Positions 37,109-45,450 are shown, counted from the first letter of the stretch. The stretch is DNA of 64,000 nucleotides from Paenibacillus sp. LS1 (GCF_026013365.1 NZ_JAPDOE010000007.1:186001-250000); one strand, 5' to 3'. The notes: a model not told the origin generated them from the letters alone. Program-made: numbers and translations.

Positions 37109-37912
37109 CTATTTACTTTTTGAACGTTCAATATGAAGAGGCGCACTCTCTCGTATAGGTTCCATGATTGAAGTTGTCCATTTCTTATTAGCTAACATGT
37201 GTTTTATCATAAACATCGATGTCCCAGGTTCTACACCCAGTTGATTATCACAGTTAAGACACTTTTTACTTATCGACATTGTCCGACTGAGAGATTGAAG
37301 TTTATACAGTAGAGGTTCTGCTAACATGTTAACCACTTCAAGATCCATACCCGGCCTACCTTCCAATCGCTTCGCGTCGTATAACCAATCAATGTTTCGT
37401 ATGAATGAAATAGGCCTCCCAACATCAAAAACAACTTTCCACCCTAAATTCAACTCTTTATAGTACTGGCGCTCAATCTCGAATAGTTCCAATGTTCTTT
37501 TGTTCAGTTTATGAATAGGTTTGATGGTACGTGGATGCTCCTGAAGCTCACCATGTACACTCATCGTAGTAAGCATAAAATCAGTGGACATAACTACATC
37601 CTCTCCTTTATGTTGAGGATGTTTGATATTCAGCCTAGCTGCAATTTTCTGAGTAGCTTCAATGGGTGTTAGAGGGTATTGCTCCCTAATATCTACGACT
37701 TGATCAGACCAATCCTGAACAAGTAAATACTGATATTCATAATTTGAGAGTGTGTGGTGTATCCGATTAGAGTGCCACCCTAAAGTACGGGTGAGCCATC
37801 CCTCTGAAGCTACTTTATTGTCATTCGCTTGGATGAAAGGAACATACTGTTCACCTCTACCTTGCCCTCGTCCATCCTTCAATCGATTAACGTGAGTCTT
37901 ATTAACTGACAA
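37109..37912 (-). CDS. tnsA: TnsA, Tn7-type 5'-end endonuclease
   Basis: 267 residues from a TTG, with AAGGAG 13 bases upstream. The restriction-enzyme-like core is visible: Glu59 (SNYEYQYL), Asp111 (MSTDFML) and Lys131 (IKPIHK), with Glu147 (FEIERQY). These positions are almost the same as in Tn7 TnsA (63, 114, 132, 149). It cleaves the 5' ends, which makes transposition cut-and-paste rather than replicative. Two cysteines (CLNCDNQLG) near residue 218 form a small extra CxxC. A hairpin stands directly before the gene. Confidence 0.92.
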   Translation of the reverse strand: MSVNKTHVNRLKDGRGQGRGEQYVPFIQANDNKVASEGWLTRTLGWHSNRIHHTLSNYEYQYLLVQDWSDQVVDIREQYPLTPIEATQKIAARLNIKHPQHKGEDVVMSTDFMLTTMSVHGELQEHPRTIKPIHKLNKRTLELFEIERQYYKELNLGWKVVFDVGRPISFIRNIDWLYDAKRLEGRPGMDLEVVNMLAEPLLYKLQSLSRTMSISKKCLNCDNQLGVEPGTSMFMIKHMLANKKWTTSIMEPIRESAPLHIERSKSK

Positions 37913-37930
37913 TTCTCACACTCTCCTTAA

Positions 37931-37961
37931 AAAAAGACACATAACTTTGATGTTATGTGTC
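37931..37961 (-). terminator. Leader hairpin directly before tnsA
   Basis: On the minus strand GACACATAAC pairs perfectly with GTTATGTGTC (6-base loop) and is followed by TTTTTTTAAGGAGAG, so a terminator runs straight into the tnsA ribosome binding site. It may end the upstream 111-residue gene transcript and so limit readthrough into the transposase operon. Confidence 0.7.
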
Positions 37962-38067
37962 CCTCTAATGGTGTATATTTTCCTCATCATATCACAGATA
38001 AATAGAATTTTTAACTCTTTTTGTAAAAACTTGTCTAATGGGCAAGTTAGATATATTCTCCTCACAT

Positions 38068-38403
38068 CTACAGCTTGTTACGATCCTTTCTCTGCCTTTT
38101 TCTTCGTGGCATCCTCTTGAGTTGTTGCATTTGTGTAAAGTATGCATCCCTATTCTTTGTATTGATTTCTACATCGTGGATACGACTACAAATAATATCT
38201 GGTTTGTTTTGATTAGGTCTTAGAATCAGTTTGTCTTCATGTACATTGTATTTAGAAATAGTTATCATCCAGCCCTTAATCATCGCTTTCTCGTACCAGC
38301 GTTCCCTCAAGGCTTCTCTACAAGAGTAGTATTGATCTCGGAAACAAATCCCTTGTATTGTGACTAATGCGAACTGTTCCTGGTCCACAACTCTATCATC
38401 CAT
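38068..38403 (-). CDS. Hypothetical basic protein upstream of tnsA
   Basis: 111 residues; GGAGG stands 7 bases before the ATG at 38403, so the gene is probably real. The C-terminus is strongly basic (KRMPRRKRQRKDRNKL), suggesting nucleic-acid binding. I do not recognise a family. It is read in the same direction as the tns genes and is separated from tnsA by 155 bases containing a leader terminator. Its promoter region holds a short palindrome (ATCCG-AATG-CGGAT near 38441-38454). I infer an accessory or regulatory gene of the element. Confidence 0.6.
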   Translation of the reverse strand: MDDRVVDQEQFALVTIQGICFRDQYYSCREALRERWYEKAMIKGWMITISKYNVHEDKLILRPNQNKPDIICSRIHDVEINTKNRDAYFTQMQQLKRMPRRKRQRKDRNKL

Positions 38404-38500
38404 CCTTCATCCTCCCCTATCCTTTATTACTATTTTTATATCCGCATTCGGATAATTTATACATAATTATCGTGATATCGATTAAATTGTTTTTGTTTTG

Positions 38501-38521
38501 CTTTCATTCCAACAGTAATTT
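38501..38521 (-). repeat. Weak TnsB-site-like sequence, possible right-end site
   Basis: The minus strand reads ATTACTGTTGGAATGAAAG. Against the left-end repeat ATTATAGTTGGTAAATGAAA it keeps ATTA, GTTGG and AATGAAA, with two changed bases and a short deletion. It lies in the inverted orientation expected of a right-end site. It is a single copy with no terminal TGT. Confidence 0.3.
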
Positions 38522-38568
38522 TTATATTATCTTTCTCCGATAAGGTATATAAAGGAGAGTTGATAGAA

Positions 38569-39285
38569 ATGTATAGACACTCAGTTCAACATCAAAAATT
38601 AAAAAGAGAATTGTACAAAATTTGCTTCGAAGATGTTACATTGCAGAATACGCTATTCAATAAGCGTACAAAATGGTTTGAAGGCATTTTTCTACTCTCA
38701 CTAGCGGCTTGTATTATTTTACTCATGGTTTCTGGAGTGTTAATGGCTTTTTGGAACGCGGATCTAAGCCCTATGTACGGAATAACTATGGTTTCTTTAT
38801 TGGTTATTTCTCTTTGTTGTATGTTAGCTACCATTTCGTCTTCTCGTATACATATCAAATCACAGTACAAGGATTTAGCTTTTATGATTGGTAAAAATAA
38901 ATTTAAACTGGATCGAGAGGTACTCTTCTCTATTCGATGTGATCAAGTTTACTATTATCTGAAGAACAATGATTACGATTATAATGCACTAGATGATCTC
39001 ATTGCTTATTATTCCATTGAAGGAGAATCCATTAAAAAAAATGGATGGGTTCCTTTTGCTATTTTTACAGCTTTCATCTTTCCCTTCTGGAATGAAACAG
39101 TAAGCAAATACTTAAATTGGACAGAAATTGATCAAATTGTTCCTTTAGTTTTGTTTGCTATTCTCCTTCCTATGGGGATTTGGGTCTGGAGACAAAATGT
39201 TGAATTGTTCATCTTCTCTAAACCAAACAACTATCTCGAACTTGCTAGGATTTTACGAACAGCCAAAACATTCCCTAAATTTTAG
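38569..39285 (+). CDS. Hypothetical membrane protein with four transmembrane segments
   Basis: 238 residues from the ATG at 38569, with GGAG 11 bases upstream; a TTG three codons earlier is too close to the site. Hydrophobic segments lie at about 40-60, 70-90, 165-183 and 193-210, separated by a cytosolic-looking stretch containing KSQYKDLAFMIGKNK. No family recognised. It reads away from the tns operon, from the same intergenic region as the 111-residue gene. Its A+T-rich composition resembles the transposon cargo, so it may lie inside the element. Confidence 0.65.
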   Translation: MYRHSVQHQKLKRELYKICFEDVTLQNTLFNKRTKWFEGIFLLSLAACIILLMVSGVLMAFWNADLSPMYGITMVSLLVISLCCMLATISSSRIHIKSQYKDLAFMIGKNKFKLDREVLFSIRCDQVYYYLKNNDYDYNALDDLIAYYSIEGESIKKNGWVPFAIFTAFIFPFWNETVSKYLNWTEIDQIVPLVLFAILLPMGIWVWRQNVELFIFSKPNNYLELARILRTAKTFPKF

Positions 39286-39624
39286 ATAATATATACCAAT
39301 GTTCTTCGCAAGGAAAGGGACATTGGTATTATACAATCCACTATTAGTTGGTTCAGTTTCAAATTATTTAATAAATGAGTTTAATTATTCACCTCTTAAT
39401 GTGGAATGATTTAACACATAGGTTTCTGAATGTATGAAACTTAAAATGACAAAATAAACATATCTTCGTTTCTCCTTCCCTTGATTGGCAACACTCAGCA
39501 GCCTTTAAGCTTTATGTTCTGTTTAAGTCATCTGCTCCAGCACCTTCTATAGAGCAATGAATCTGGTTTCTTTTTGTATAAGTGAATGATAATATGTTTA
39601 TATAATAATTAAGGAGGATGAATG
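39286..39624. other. Intergenic region beyond the membrane protein
   Basis: About 340 AT-rich bases. A 10-bp stem (ATACCAATGT with ACATTGGTAT, 39293-39329) just after the membrane protein stop is a likely terminator, although its T-tract is poor. No gene is supported in the remainder. This is the second place where the transposon right end could lie, but I see no end repeat in the required inverted orientation. Confidence 0.45.
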
Positions 39625-41295
39625 ATGAAGATTGTTATTGTAGGTTCTGTCGCTTCTGGAACATCCGTGGCAGCTAAAGCTAGGAGAAATGATGAATCAG
39701 CTGAAATTATTGTTTATGAAAAGGGACCGGATATTTCATACTCCATATGCGGCATCCCATATTTCTTAGGTGATGAAGTGTCTGAAATATCAGAACTGAT
39801 CCCTCGTGATAAGAAATGGTTTGAAGCACGCTACAACGTCCAGATGAACATTAACCATGAAGTCAACTCCATTGATCCGGTGAAACAGACCATAACTGTA
39901 ACTGATTTGACTAGTGGAGCAATACATGAAGAATCATTCGATAAGTTGGTTCTCGCTACAGGTGCTAATGTAGTCATTCCGGATGTTTTTAATACCCGAT
40001 ATTCAAATGTTTTCCCTGTACGAACGATGGAGGACACGCGGCAAATTGACTCGTTTATTGAAACCAACCAGCCGAAACAAGCCCTAATTATTGGTGCAGG
40101 CTATATAGGATTGGAGATCGTCGAACAGTTTACGAAAAAAGGGATTCAGTCTACTCTCTTGCAGCGAGGAAGTCAAATCATGTCTTCTTTTGATCCAGAG
40201 GTTGCTTTCCGGGTACAGGACTACGTGCAACAAAATGGTGTAGAAGTTCATACGAATGAAGAGGTCAGCTACATCCATAAGGATGAATCTAATCATATTT
40301 ATGCCGTTGAAACGACAAGTGGTCATCGTTACGATGCTGATATGGTCATTCTGGCGACTGGGGTTAAACCTAACGTGACACTTGCGAAGCAAGCCGGTCT
40401 AACGCTAGGCGTGACAGGTGCTATTCAAGTGGACAAGCGTATGCAAACAAGTCATGAACATATCTACGCAGTCGGGGATGCGGCTGAAAGTTATTTATCA
40501 ATTACTGGGAAGCCGTTCTACCATCCACTCGGTTCCACAGCAAACAAAACAGGCCGGATTGCTGGGGATGTGATCACAGGGGGAGATTTAGAATTTCAAG
40601 GAATTCTAGGTACCGGCATTTTCCGCGTGTTTGAACTAGCTGTTGCCACAACGGGTCTGACTGAAAAAGCAGCACGTGCAGATGGCTGGGACGTTGAAGT
40701 ACTATACAATCTCAAACCATCCAAGCCTGAATATATGAATGGCAGTGAATTGTTGATTAAAGCCATAGCGGACCGAGCAAGCGGCCGTTTATTAGGTGCT
40801 CAAATCGTGGGTAAAGAAGGAGTCGACAAACGCCTGGACGTACTAGCGACAGCATTACATTTTAAAGCTCATGTCAAAGATCTCTTTCATCTGGATCTGG
40901 GATATGCTCCTCCCTTCTCCACAACGAAGGACCCTGTCTTATATACTGGGATGGCACTAGATAATGCTATCCGTCATGATCGTTCCCTCTTATCTCCTTC
41001 TGAACTAGTGGGTAATGAAGCAGATTATCAAATTATTGATACACGCTCCAAGAAGCAATTTAATGTAGGTCATGTTCATGGTGCTCAGCATATTCCCCTA
41101 AGTGACCTCAGGGAGAAGGCCGGAACATTGGATTCCAAGAAGCCAACGATCACCTATTGTAATAAGGGGACTACCGGGAATGCAGCACAGAACATACTCA
41201 TTAATCTGGGGTTTGATAAAGTATACAACCTGTCCGGAGGCAATAAGAATTATCAGCAGTACCTCCGTTACTTGGATTCCGCGAAGAAGAAATAA
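39625..41295 (+). CDS. CoA-disulfide reductase / rhodanese fusion
   Basis: 556 residues from the second of two adjacent ATGs; AGGAGG is 7 bases before it. Residues 1-450 are a pyridine nucleotide-disulfide oxidoreductase with FAD motif IVIVGSVASGTSVAAK, the single redox Cys in SYSICGIPYFLG (CoADR type, no CxxxxC) and an NAD(P)H site (ALIIGAGYIGLEI). Residues about 460-555 are a rhodanese domain with catalytic Cys in ITYCNKGTTG. These fusions (CoADR-RHD, Npsr/Cdr type) reduce CoA-disulfide, CoA-persulfide or polysulfide in the cytosol. The flavoprotein gene 26 bases downstream probably shares the operon. Confidence 0.92.
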   Translation: MKIVIVGSVASGTSVAAKARRNDESAEIIVYEKGPDISYSICGIPYFLGDEVSEISELIPRDKKWFEARYNVQMNINHEVNSIDPVKQTITVTDLTSGAIHEESFDKLVLATGANVVIPDVFNTRYSNVFPVRTMEDTRQIDSFIETNQPKQALIIGAGYIGLEIVEQFTKKGIQSTLLQRGSQIMSSFDPEVAFRVQDYVQQNGVEVHTNEEVSYIHKDESNHIYAVETTSGHRYDADMVILATGVKPNVTLAKQAGLTLGVTGAIQVDKRMQTSHEHIYAVGDAAESYLSITGKPFYHPLGSTANKTGRIAGDVITGGDLEFQGILGTGIFRVFELAVATTGLTEKAARADGWDVEVLYNLKPSKPEYMNGSELLIKAIADRASGRLLGAQIVGKEGVDKRLDVLATALHFKAHVKDLFHLDLGYAPPFSTTKDPVLYTGMALDNAIRHDRSLLSPSELVGNEADYQIIDTRSKKQFNVGHVHGAQHIPLSDLREKAGTLDSKKPTITYCNKGTTGNAAQNILINLGFDKVYNLSGGNKNYQQYLRYLDSAKKK

Positions 41296-41321
41296 GTCCA
41301 GACTAGCATGGAGGTGTTCAA

Positions 41322-42575
41322 ATGGAGAGGTCTTCCTTACCTGTAGCTATCATTGGAGGTGGCCCCATTGGATTAGCCGCAGCTGCACATTTGGTAGAAG
41401 CAGGGGAATCGTTTATTTTGTTTGAAAAAGGGGAGCATATCGGTACTCATTTTGAAGAGTATGGGCATGTTCGCCTGTTCTCACCCTGGATGTATAATAT
41501 GGACCCTGCCATTAACCGATTACTTGGATCCAGTACAGAATGGAATGAACCCAAAAATAACCTGCTGCCTTACGCCAGAGATCTTGTTGAGCAATATCTG
41601 GCGCCTTTTAGTCATCTGCCACAGATAAAACCCCATATTTACGTCAAGGCAGAAGTTCAAAGCGTGAGCAGGAAACGGATGGACAAATTGAAATCTACTA
41701 CAAGAAATGAGCAGCCATTTGTACTTCATATTCAAATTCAAGAAGGAATGCGAATCTTTGAAGCCAAAGCTGTTATTGATGCTTCAGGTGTATGGCATAA
41801 TCCAAATCCGCTTGTCTCAAGTGGAATTTGGACCAATAATGAGCGTGAAGCGGCATCATCTATCTTCTACACCATTCCTGACGTGCTGGGAAAGGATCAA
41901 TCTTCATTTGAAAACAAACATGTGGTTGTCGTCGGAAGTGGCCATTCGGCGATTAACTCATTGATCCAATTGAACTCACTGCGTAAAAGAAAACCTGAGC
42001 TCGCGCCGTCTCAAATTACCTGGTTGAACAGGAAGGCCACTGCGGAGGAAGCTTACGCTAAAATAAATCATGGTTTTTTAGCTCGTTATCGTTTAGGTGA
42101 ACAGTTGCAGGAATTGTTGAACAACAGCATCCTACAAATTTGGAATCCTTACGATATCGAACATATCAATCAGGACCATGACGGTCAACTTACCATTACA
42201 GGCACTATAAATAATGAGAAGAAAGAGATTGGTCAAATTGATATAGTCATTGCCAATACGGGTAACCGTCCGGACCTGCATCTCTTCCGAGAACTGCGAT
42301 ATGACCTCGATCCATCCATGGAATGCACCAGGTCGCTAGCTGCCACGATTGCAGCAAAAAAAGGCGTCGTGGCTGCACATGGTGAGAGAGAATTAAGACA
42401 TCCGGAGGAGAATTTTTATATTATAGGAGCCAAAAGCTTCGGTCGCTCTCCCTCCTTTTTCTTAATTAACGGGTATGAACAAGCTAGATCTGTGGTGGCT
42501 TCAATCACAGGGAATCAAGCAGATGCTGACCGTGTTGTTATTTCTTTTCCAGAAGAATGGATGACCCCCTCTTAA
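41322..42575 (+). CDS. FAD-dependent flavoprotein monooxygenase-like oxidoreductase
   Basis: 417 residues. The N-terminal FAD motif (VAIIGGGPIGLAAAAHL) is followed by EKGEHIGTHFEEYGHVRLFS, and a second dinucleotide motif (VVVVGSGHSAINSLIQL) lies near residue 205. This matches the CzcO-like/FMO flavoprotein group that includes thioredoxin reductase-like proteins. The reaction and substrate are not evident. GGAGGTG precedes the ATG. Its place behind CoADR-rhodanese suggests sulfur or thiol oxidation chemistry (inference). Confidence 0.82.
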   Translation: MERSSLPVAIIGGGPIGLAAAAHLVEAGESFILFEKGEHIGTHFEEYGHVRLFSPWMYNMDPAINRLLGSSTEWNEPKNNLLPYARDLVEQYLAPFSHLPQIKPHIYVKAEVQSVSRKRMDKLKSTTRNEQPFVLHIQIQEGMRIFEAKAVIDASGVWHNPNPLVSSGIWTNNEREAASSIFYTIPDVLGKDQSSFENKHVVVVGSGHSAINSLIQLNSLRKRKPELAPSQITWLNRKATAEEAYAKINHGFLARYRLGEQLQELLNNSILQIWNPYDIEHINQDHDGQLTITGTINNEKKEIGQIDIVIANTGNRPDLHLFRELRYDLDPSMECTRSLAATIAAKKGVVAAHGERELRHPEENFYIIGAKSFGRSPSFFLINGYEQARSVVASITGNQADADRVVISFPEEWMTPS

Positions 42576-42604
42576 CCTTCTCCATCTCTAATAATATGGA
42601 ATAG

Positions 42605-42638
42605 GTCATGCCAGTTAACAACTGGTATGACTTTTTTT
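42605..42638 (+). terminator. Rho-independent terminator
   Basis: GTCATGCCAGT pairs with ACTGGTATGAC (one G-T pair) around a 5-base loop, followed by TTTTTTTA. It ends the CoADR/flavoprotein operon. Confidence 0.85.
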
Positions 42639-43242
42639 ATTCCTCCTCTTAGAGGAGCTGGAGTAGATCATTCATAATCACTACTTCATTCATATCCAGA
42701 ATATCCGTATAGAACATAAAGCTGTGTCAAAATCCTTGTTACGAAGACAATCTCAAGCGAAGGATTAATTCGACTACATTCATAACATAAACCCCTTGTC
42801 TTTGTGCCACAACATCTGTGTATCCACCTGTAAGTCCGAATTGTGTTGTATTAGCCTTAATGTATTAAGTAACGTTCTTGGTCTCACCAATGATTTATGC
42901 TTCCTAAGGATCTTTGTCTGCAATCAGTTCATGCTCTCCACTGACATGTGTAAAAAGTATTAGCAGATAATTCCCTAACAGAAATCCCGAATCTCGGGTA
43001 GTTTAACTACTCTACTGTGAGTACCTAGAGGAATACGGAAGCTCTCGGTCAGATTCCTTCCCTTCACTCCGCAATTACACGAGGATGTGTTGTGTGCTTT
43101 TTTCTTTTATTTAGTTACAATGCGACCAGATTGCTTCGCTTATATCTAAAATCCATTGCACTTCTTCAAAAATAAACCACCTCTGATATCTCAAGGAGAT
43201 TACAAAGGTGGTACTAACGTTCTCGATTTAATAAAAGAATGA
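42639..43242. other. Long non-coding stretch, possibly decayed coding sequence
   Basis: About 600 bases without an intact gene. On the minus strand, fragments interrupted by stops (for example NYLLILFTHVSGEHELIADK and, further on, QFGLTGGYTDVVAQRQG at about 42790-42850) look more protein-like than random. They may be the remains of a lost gene. I cannot name a family. Confidence 0.3.
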
Positions 43243-43563
43243 CTAGTTCAAATTGAGTTGACCCCACTCATTCATGCTTTCCAGAATAGGAACGAATCCT
43301 TTACCTAAATTAGTTAGGGAGTATTCGACATGAGGAGGTACTTCTTTGAATACTTCCCTATGCACCAAATTGTCCTCCTCTAGCTCACGCAGTTGTTTTG
43401 TAAGCATAGATTGGGTAGTGTCAGGAAATGCACGTTTAATCTCTCCAAACCGTTTGGGGCGATCTAATAAATACCATAAAATCAACAACTTCCATTTACC
43501 ACCAATTACTTTTTGCACTTTATTAAGCGCACAATTTACTACGTAATCCTTTTTTTCTTCCAT
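43243..43563 (-). CDS. HxlR-family transcriptional regulator
   Basis: 106 residues, the full length for HxlR/YodB-type winged-helix regulators: VQKVIGGKWKLLILWYLLDRPKRFGEI, then the recognition helix (TQSMLTKQLRELEEDNLV) and wing (PHVEYSLTNLG). A Cys at position 11 (VNCALNKVQ) sits where YodB/CatR/HypR sense diamide, quinones or hypochlorite. It is divergent from a nitroreductase gene across a region with two inverted repeats, the same arrangement as hypR-hypO and yodB-controlled reductases in Bacillus. Confidence 0.9.
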   Translation of the reverse strand: MEEKKDYVVNCALNKVQKVIGGKWKLLILWYLLDRPKRFGEIKRAFPDTTQSMLTKQLRELEEDNLVHREVFKEVPPHVEYSLTNLGKGFVPILESMNEWGQLNLN

Positions 43564-43682
43564 TGAATTGTTTCCTCACCCTCTTAAGTTAGACCTTTTT
43601 TTGTAATAGTGAGATCAAGTATTACTAGTGTACATTGGTTAAGTACAGCAATGATAACGTAAAAAATCGATAGTAGTCAATG

Positions 43683-43728
43683 GTACTATAAATGATAGTA
43701 CGTATGAATAATGATACTACGTATCATT
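43683..43728. promoter_or_regulatory. Two operator-like inverted repeats between hxlR and nitroreductase
   Basis: GTACTAT-AAATG-ATAGTAC (43683-43701) and AATGATAC-TAC-GTATCATT (43710-43728) are both perfect dyads. They share the core ACTA/GTA pattern typical of YodB/HypR-type sites (TACT...AGTA). They lie 94-139 bases upstream of the nitroreductase start. Confidence 0.6.
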
Positions 43729-43821
43729 AATCGTAGTAATTGCGTTTTTGATTTATAGAAAGTAATATTATTGTAGTCTTTATTAGGAAAGAAAATAACC
43801 ATAGACGAAGGGGCATATAAA

Positions 43822-44562
43822 ATGAACGAAGTACTGTCCGTATTAAACAATCATAAATCCACTCGTAAATATACATCTGAGGATATTACTGACCTGCAAT
43901 TGGAGACAATCATCAAAGCAGCTCAGTCTGGGCCTACTTGGGGTAACAGTCAGCAACTAAGTATCGTAGGGGTTAGAGATGATTCAACAAGAAAGAAAAT
44001 TGCTGAACTAACTGGAGGTCAGCACTGGATTGAAGAAGCACCCGTATTTCTATCGTTCAACATGGATTTTTACAGAATTAGTGAAGCTCTTAAACATAAC
44101 GGCCAGGAGTTCGTAGCTAAAGACAATGTAGATACTTTGTTAGTAGGATCAACGGATGTCGGGATTGCAATGGGATTTGCAATAGCTGCCGCTGAATCAA
44201 TGGGTCTTGGTGTTGTACCTATTGGCGCCATTCGAGCTCGTACAGTTGAGATTATAGAATTGTTGGGTTTACCCGAGTACGTATTTCCAATCGCAGGATT
44301 GGTTATTGGACATCCGGCTGAGCAAACAAATGTAAAACCGCGACTTCCCTACAATTCTTTCTTCCATCAAGAAACATATAACACGGAGCAGCTGCCATAT
44401 ATTGAGGAATACGAAAAAACGTATACGGAATACTTGAAACACAGAGAGAATTATCTTCCCACTAAAACATGGACCGGTGGAGTTGCAGCTTATTTTGCTC
44501 GCGAACAAGGTCTGCCTAAATCCAGCGAAGTGCTCAAAAAACAAAAATTCAGTTACAAATAA
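43822..44562 (+). CDS. Nitroreductase-family NAD(P)H oxidoreductase
   Basis: 246 residues. N-terminal FMN contacts are visible (NNHKSTRKYTSEDI, then QSGPTWGNSQQLSIVGV), with a central GFAIAAAESMGLGVVPIGAIR and VIGHPAEQTNVKPRLP, the NfsA/Frp-type loop. It is a probable FMN enzyme acting on nitro compounds, quinones or hypochlorite-stress products. GAAGGGG precedes the ATG. Regulation by the divergent HxlR repressor through the two dyads is likely. Confidence 0.9.
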   Translation: MNEVLSVLNNHKSTRKYTSEDITDLQLETIIKAAQSGPTWGNSQQLSIVGVRDDSTRKKIAELTGGQHWIEEAPVFLSFNMDFYRISEALKHNGQEFVAKDNVDTLLVGSTDVGIAMGFAIAAAESMGLGVVPIGAIRARTVEIIELLGLPEYVFPIAGLVIGHPAEQTNVKPRLPYNSFFHQETYNTEQLPYIEEYEKTYTEYLKHRENYLPTKTWTGGVAAYFAREQGLPKSSEVLKKQKFSYK

Positions 44563-44610
44563 ATATGGATTTCATTTAAGTATCCTTCTCGAAGGATTCA
44601 GAGATAAATA

Positions 44611-44649
44611 AAAAAACTGACATCGGCACTACGCTGGCGTCAGTTTTTT
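44611..44649. terminator. Bidirectional terminator
   Basis: AAAAAACTGAC pairs with GTCAGTTTTTT (11 bp) between the convergent nitroreductase and tetR genes. Confidence 0.85.
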
Positions 44650-44741
44650 AATCTATACAGAGTATCTAGATAGCAGCATTCAAGTTCATTATTCTTGAGG
44701 CTAAGTAAAATCCGAAAAGGTCTGCGATCATTCCCCTCCTC

Positions 44742-45353
44742 TTAACTAGTCTTTAGGGTATCATCAGCTCGAAAAAAAGTTCTCTGCATTCCTAACTTCC
44801 AATGATCATTTATAATATCAGCAACTTCCGCTGCAGATGTTGTGGGTGATATCTCATACCACCACTTCAGGGTACTCATCGCTGTAGATGCATATAACCG
44901 AGCAAGAAGTTCAGTTCTTTCTAAAATTTCACCTCTATTGCCCTGGTCCAAACTTTTTCTTATTTTTTCTTCCAGTAAGGACTTCATTTCATTAAATACA
45001 CAAAGTTCCATATTCTTATTCCATAACACCTGATACCAGTCCTTTTGACTCCATAAATACATAAGATGCTGAGTGATCAGAGTATGTGTCAGCTGAGAAT
45101 TTTGAGTAGCAAACGTGAACATTGGCAGATGAATTGTACTATTTAGCTCTTCCAGTGTCGATTGGACGAGCTCATCACGTAGTTCGTACTTGTCACTGTA
45201 ATAAGTATAAAATGTAGATCTATTTACCCTGGCAGCTGATGAAATATCTTTTATCGTAACCGCTCGAAATGTTTTTTGCATCACACATAAGGAGAACCCC
45301 TCTTTTATGTGCTCACGTGTTTTTAGTACACGTAGATCATGTTCAGCTTTCAT
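44742..45353 (-). CDS. TetR/AcrR-family transcriptional regulator
   Basis: 203 residues from the ATG at 45353, which has GGAGGGG about 7 bases upstream; an ATG six codons earlier is weaker. The helix-turn-helix is at about 20-65 (TIKDISSAARVNRSTFYTYYSDKYEL), and a TetR_C_7-like helical domain follows. It is divergent from the SDR gene at 45583, across a 229-base region with a long AT palindrome. That SDR is the probable target; the ligand is unknown. Confidence 0.88.
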   Translation of the reverse strand: MKAEHDLRVLKTREHIKEGFSLCVMQKTFRAVTIKDISSAARVNRSTFYTYYSDKYELRDELVQSTLEELNSTIHLPMFTFATQNSQLTHTLITQHLMYLWSQKDWYQVLWNKNMELCVFNEMKSLLEEKIRKSLDQGNRGEILERTELLARLYASTAMSTLKWWYEISPTTSAAEVADIINDHWKLGMQRTFFRADDTLKTS

Positions 45354-45430
45354 CAATATCCCCTCCTCCATCCGACAAATGAGTGTATATATGTCTATTA
45401 TCCTACAAATCAGACTATCTCTGCTTATAT

Positions 45431-45450
45431 AAATTTTATATATAAAATTT
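45431..45450. promoter_or_regulatory. 20-bp palindrome in the tetR/SDR divergent promoter
   Basis: AAATTTTATATATAAAATTT is perfectly self-complementary. Because it is pure A/T it could arise by chance, but its place between a tetR gene and its likely target makes it a candidate operator. Confidence 0.4.

Larger units (their letters stand above)
14813..38522. mobile_element. Tn7-like transposon carrying anti-phage defence cargo (right boundary tentative)
   Basis: The left boundary is set by TGTTCAGTGACATTATAG at 14813, which closely resembles Tn7 ends (TGTGGGCGGACAAAATAG), followed by three TnsB-type repeats. The core tnsA-tnsB-tnsC-tniQ-tniQ lies at the right and reads inward on the minus strand, as in Tn7, where tnsA is nearest the right end. 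Cargo fills 15149-29710 and is visibly richer in A+T than the host genes on either side. The right boundary is not certain: one weak inverted TnsB-like site lies at 38501-38521, but no terminal TGT/ACA or TTAAA duplication was found. The element could extend past the membrane protein gene to about 39.6 kb. Confidence 0.82.

Noticed and set aside
14813..38522. CRISPR-associated transposon (CAST)
   Set aside because: Two TniQ proteins raised the idea, but no cas gene and no spaced repeat array is visible between or beside the tns genes. The only short direct repeats are the left-end TnsB-type sites.
39340..39375. CTATTAGTTGGTTCAG as a right-end TnsB site
   Set aside because: It shares TAGTTGGT with the left-end repeats, but it points the same way as the left-end copies; a right end needs the inverted orientation.
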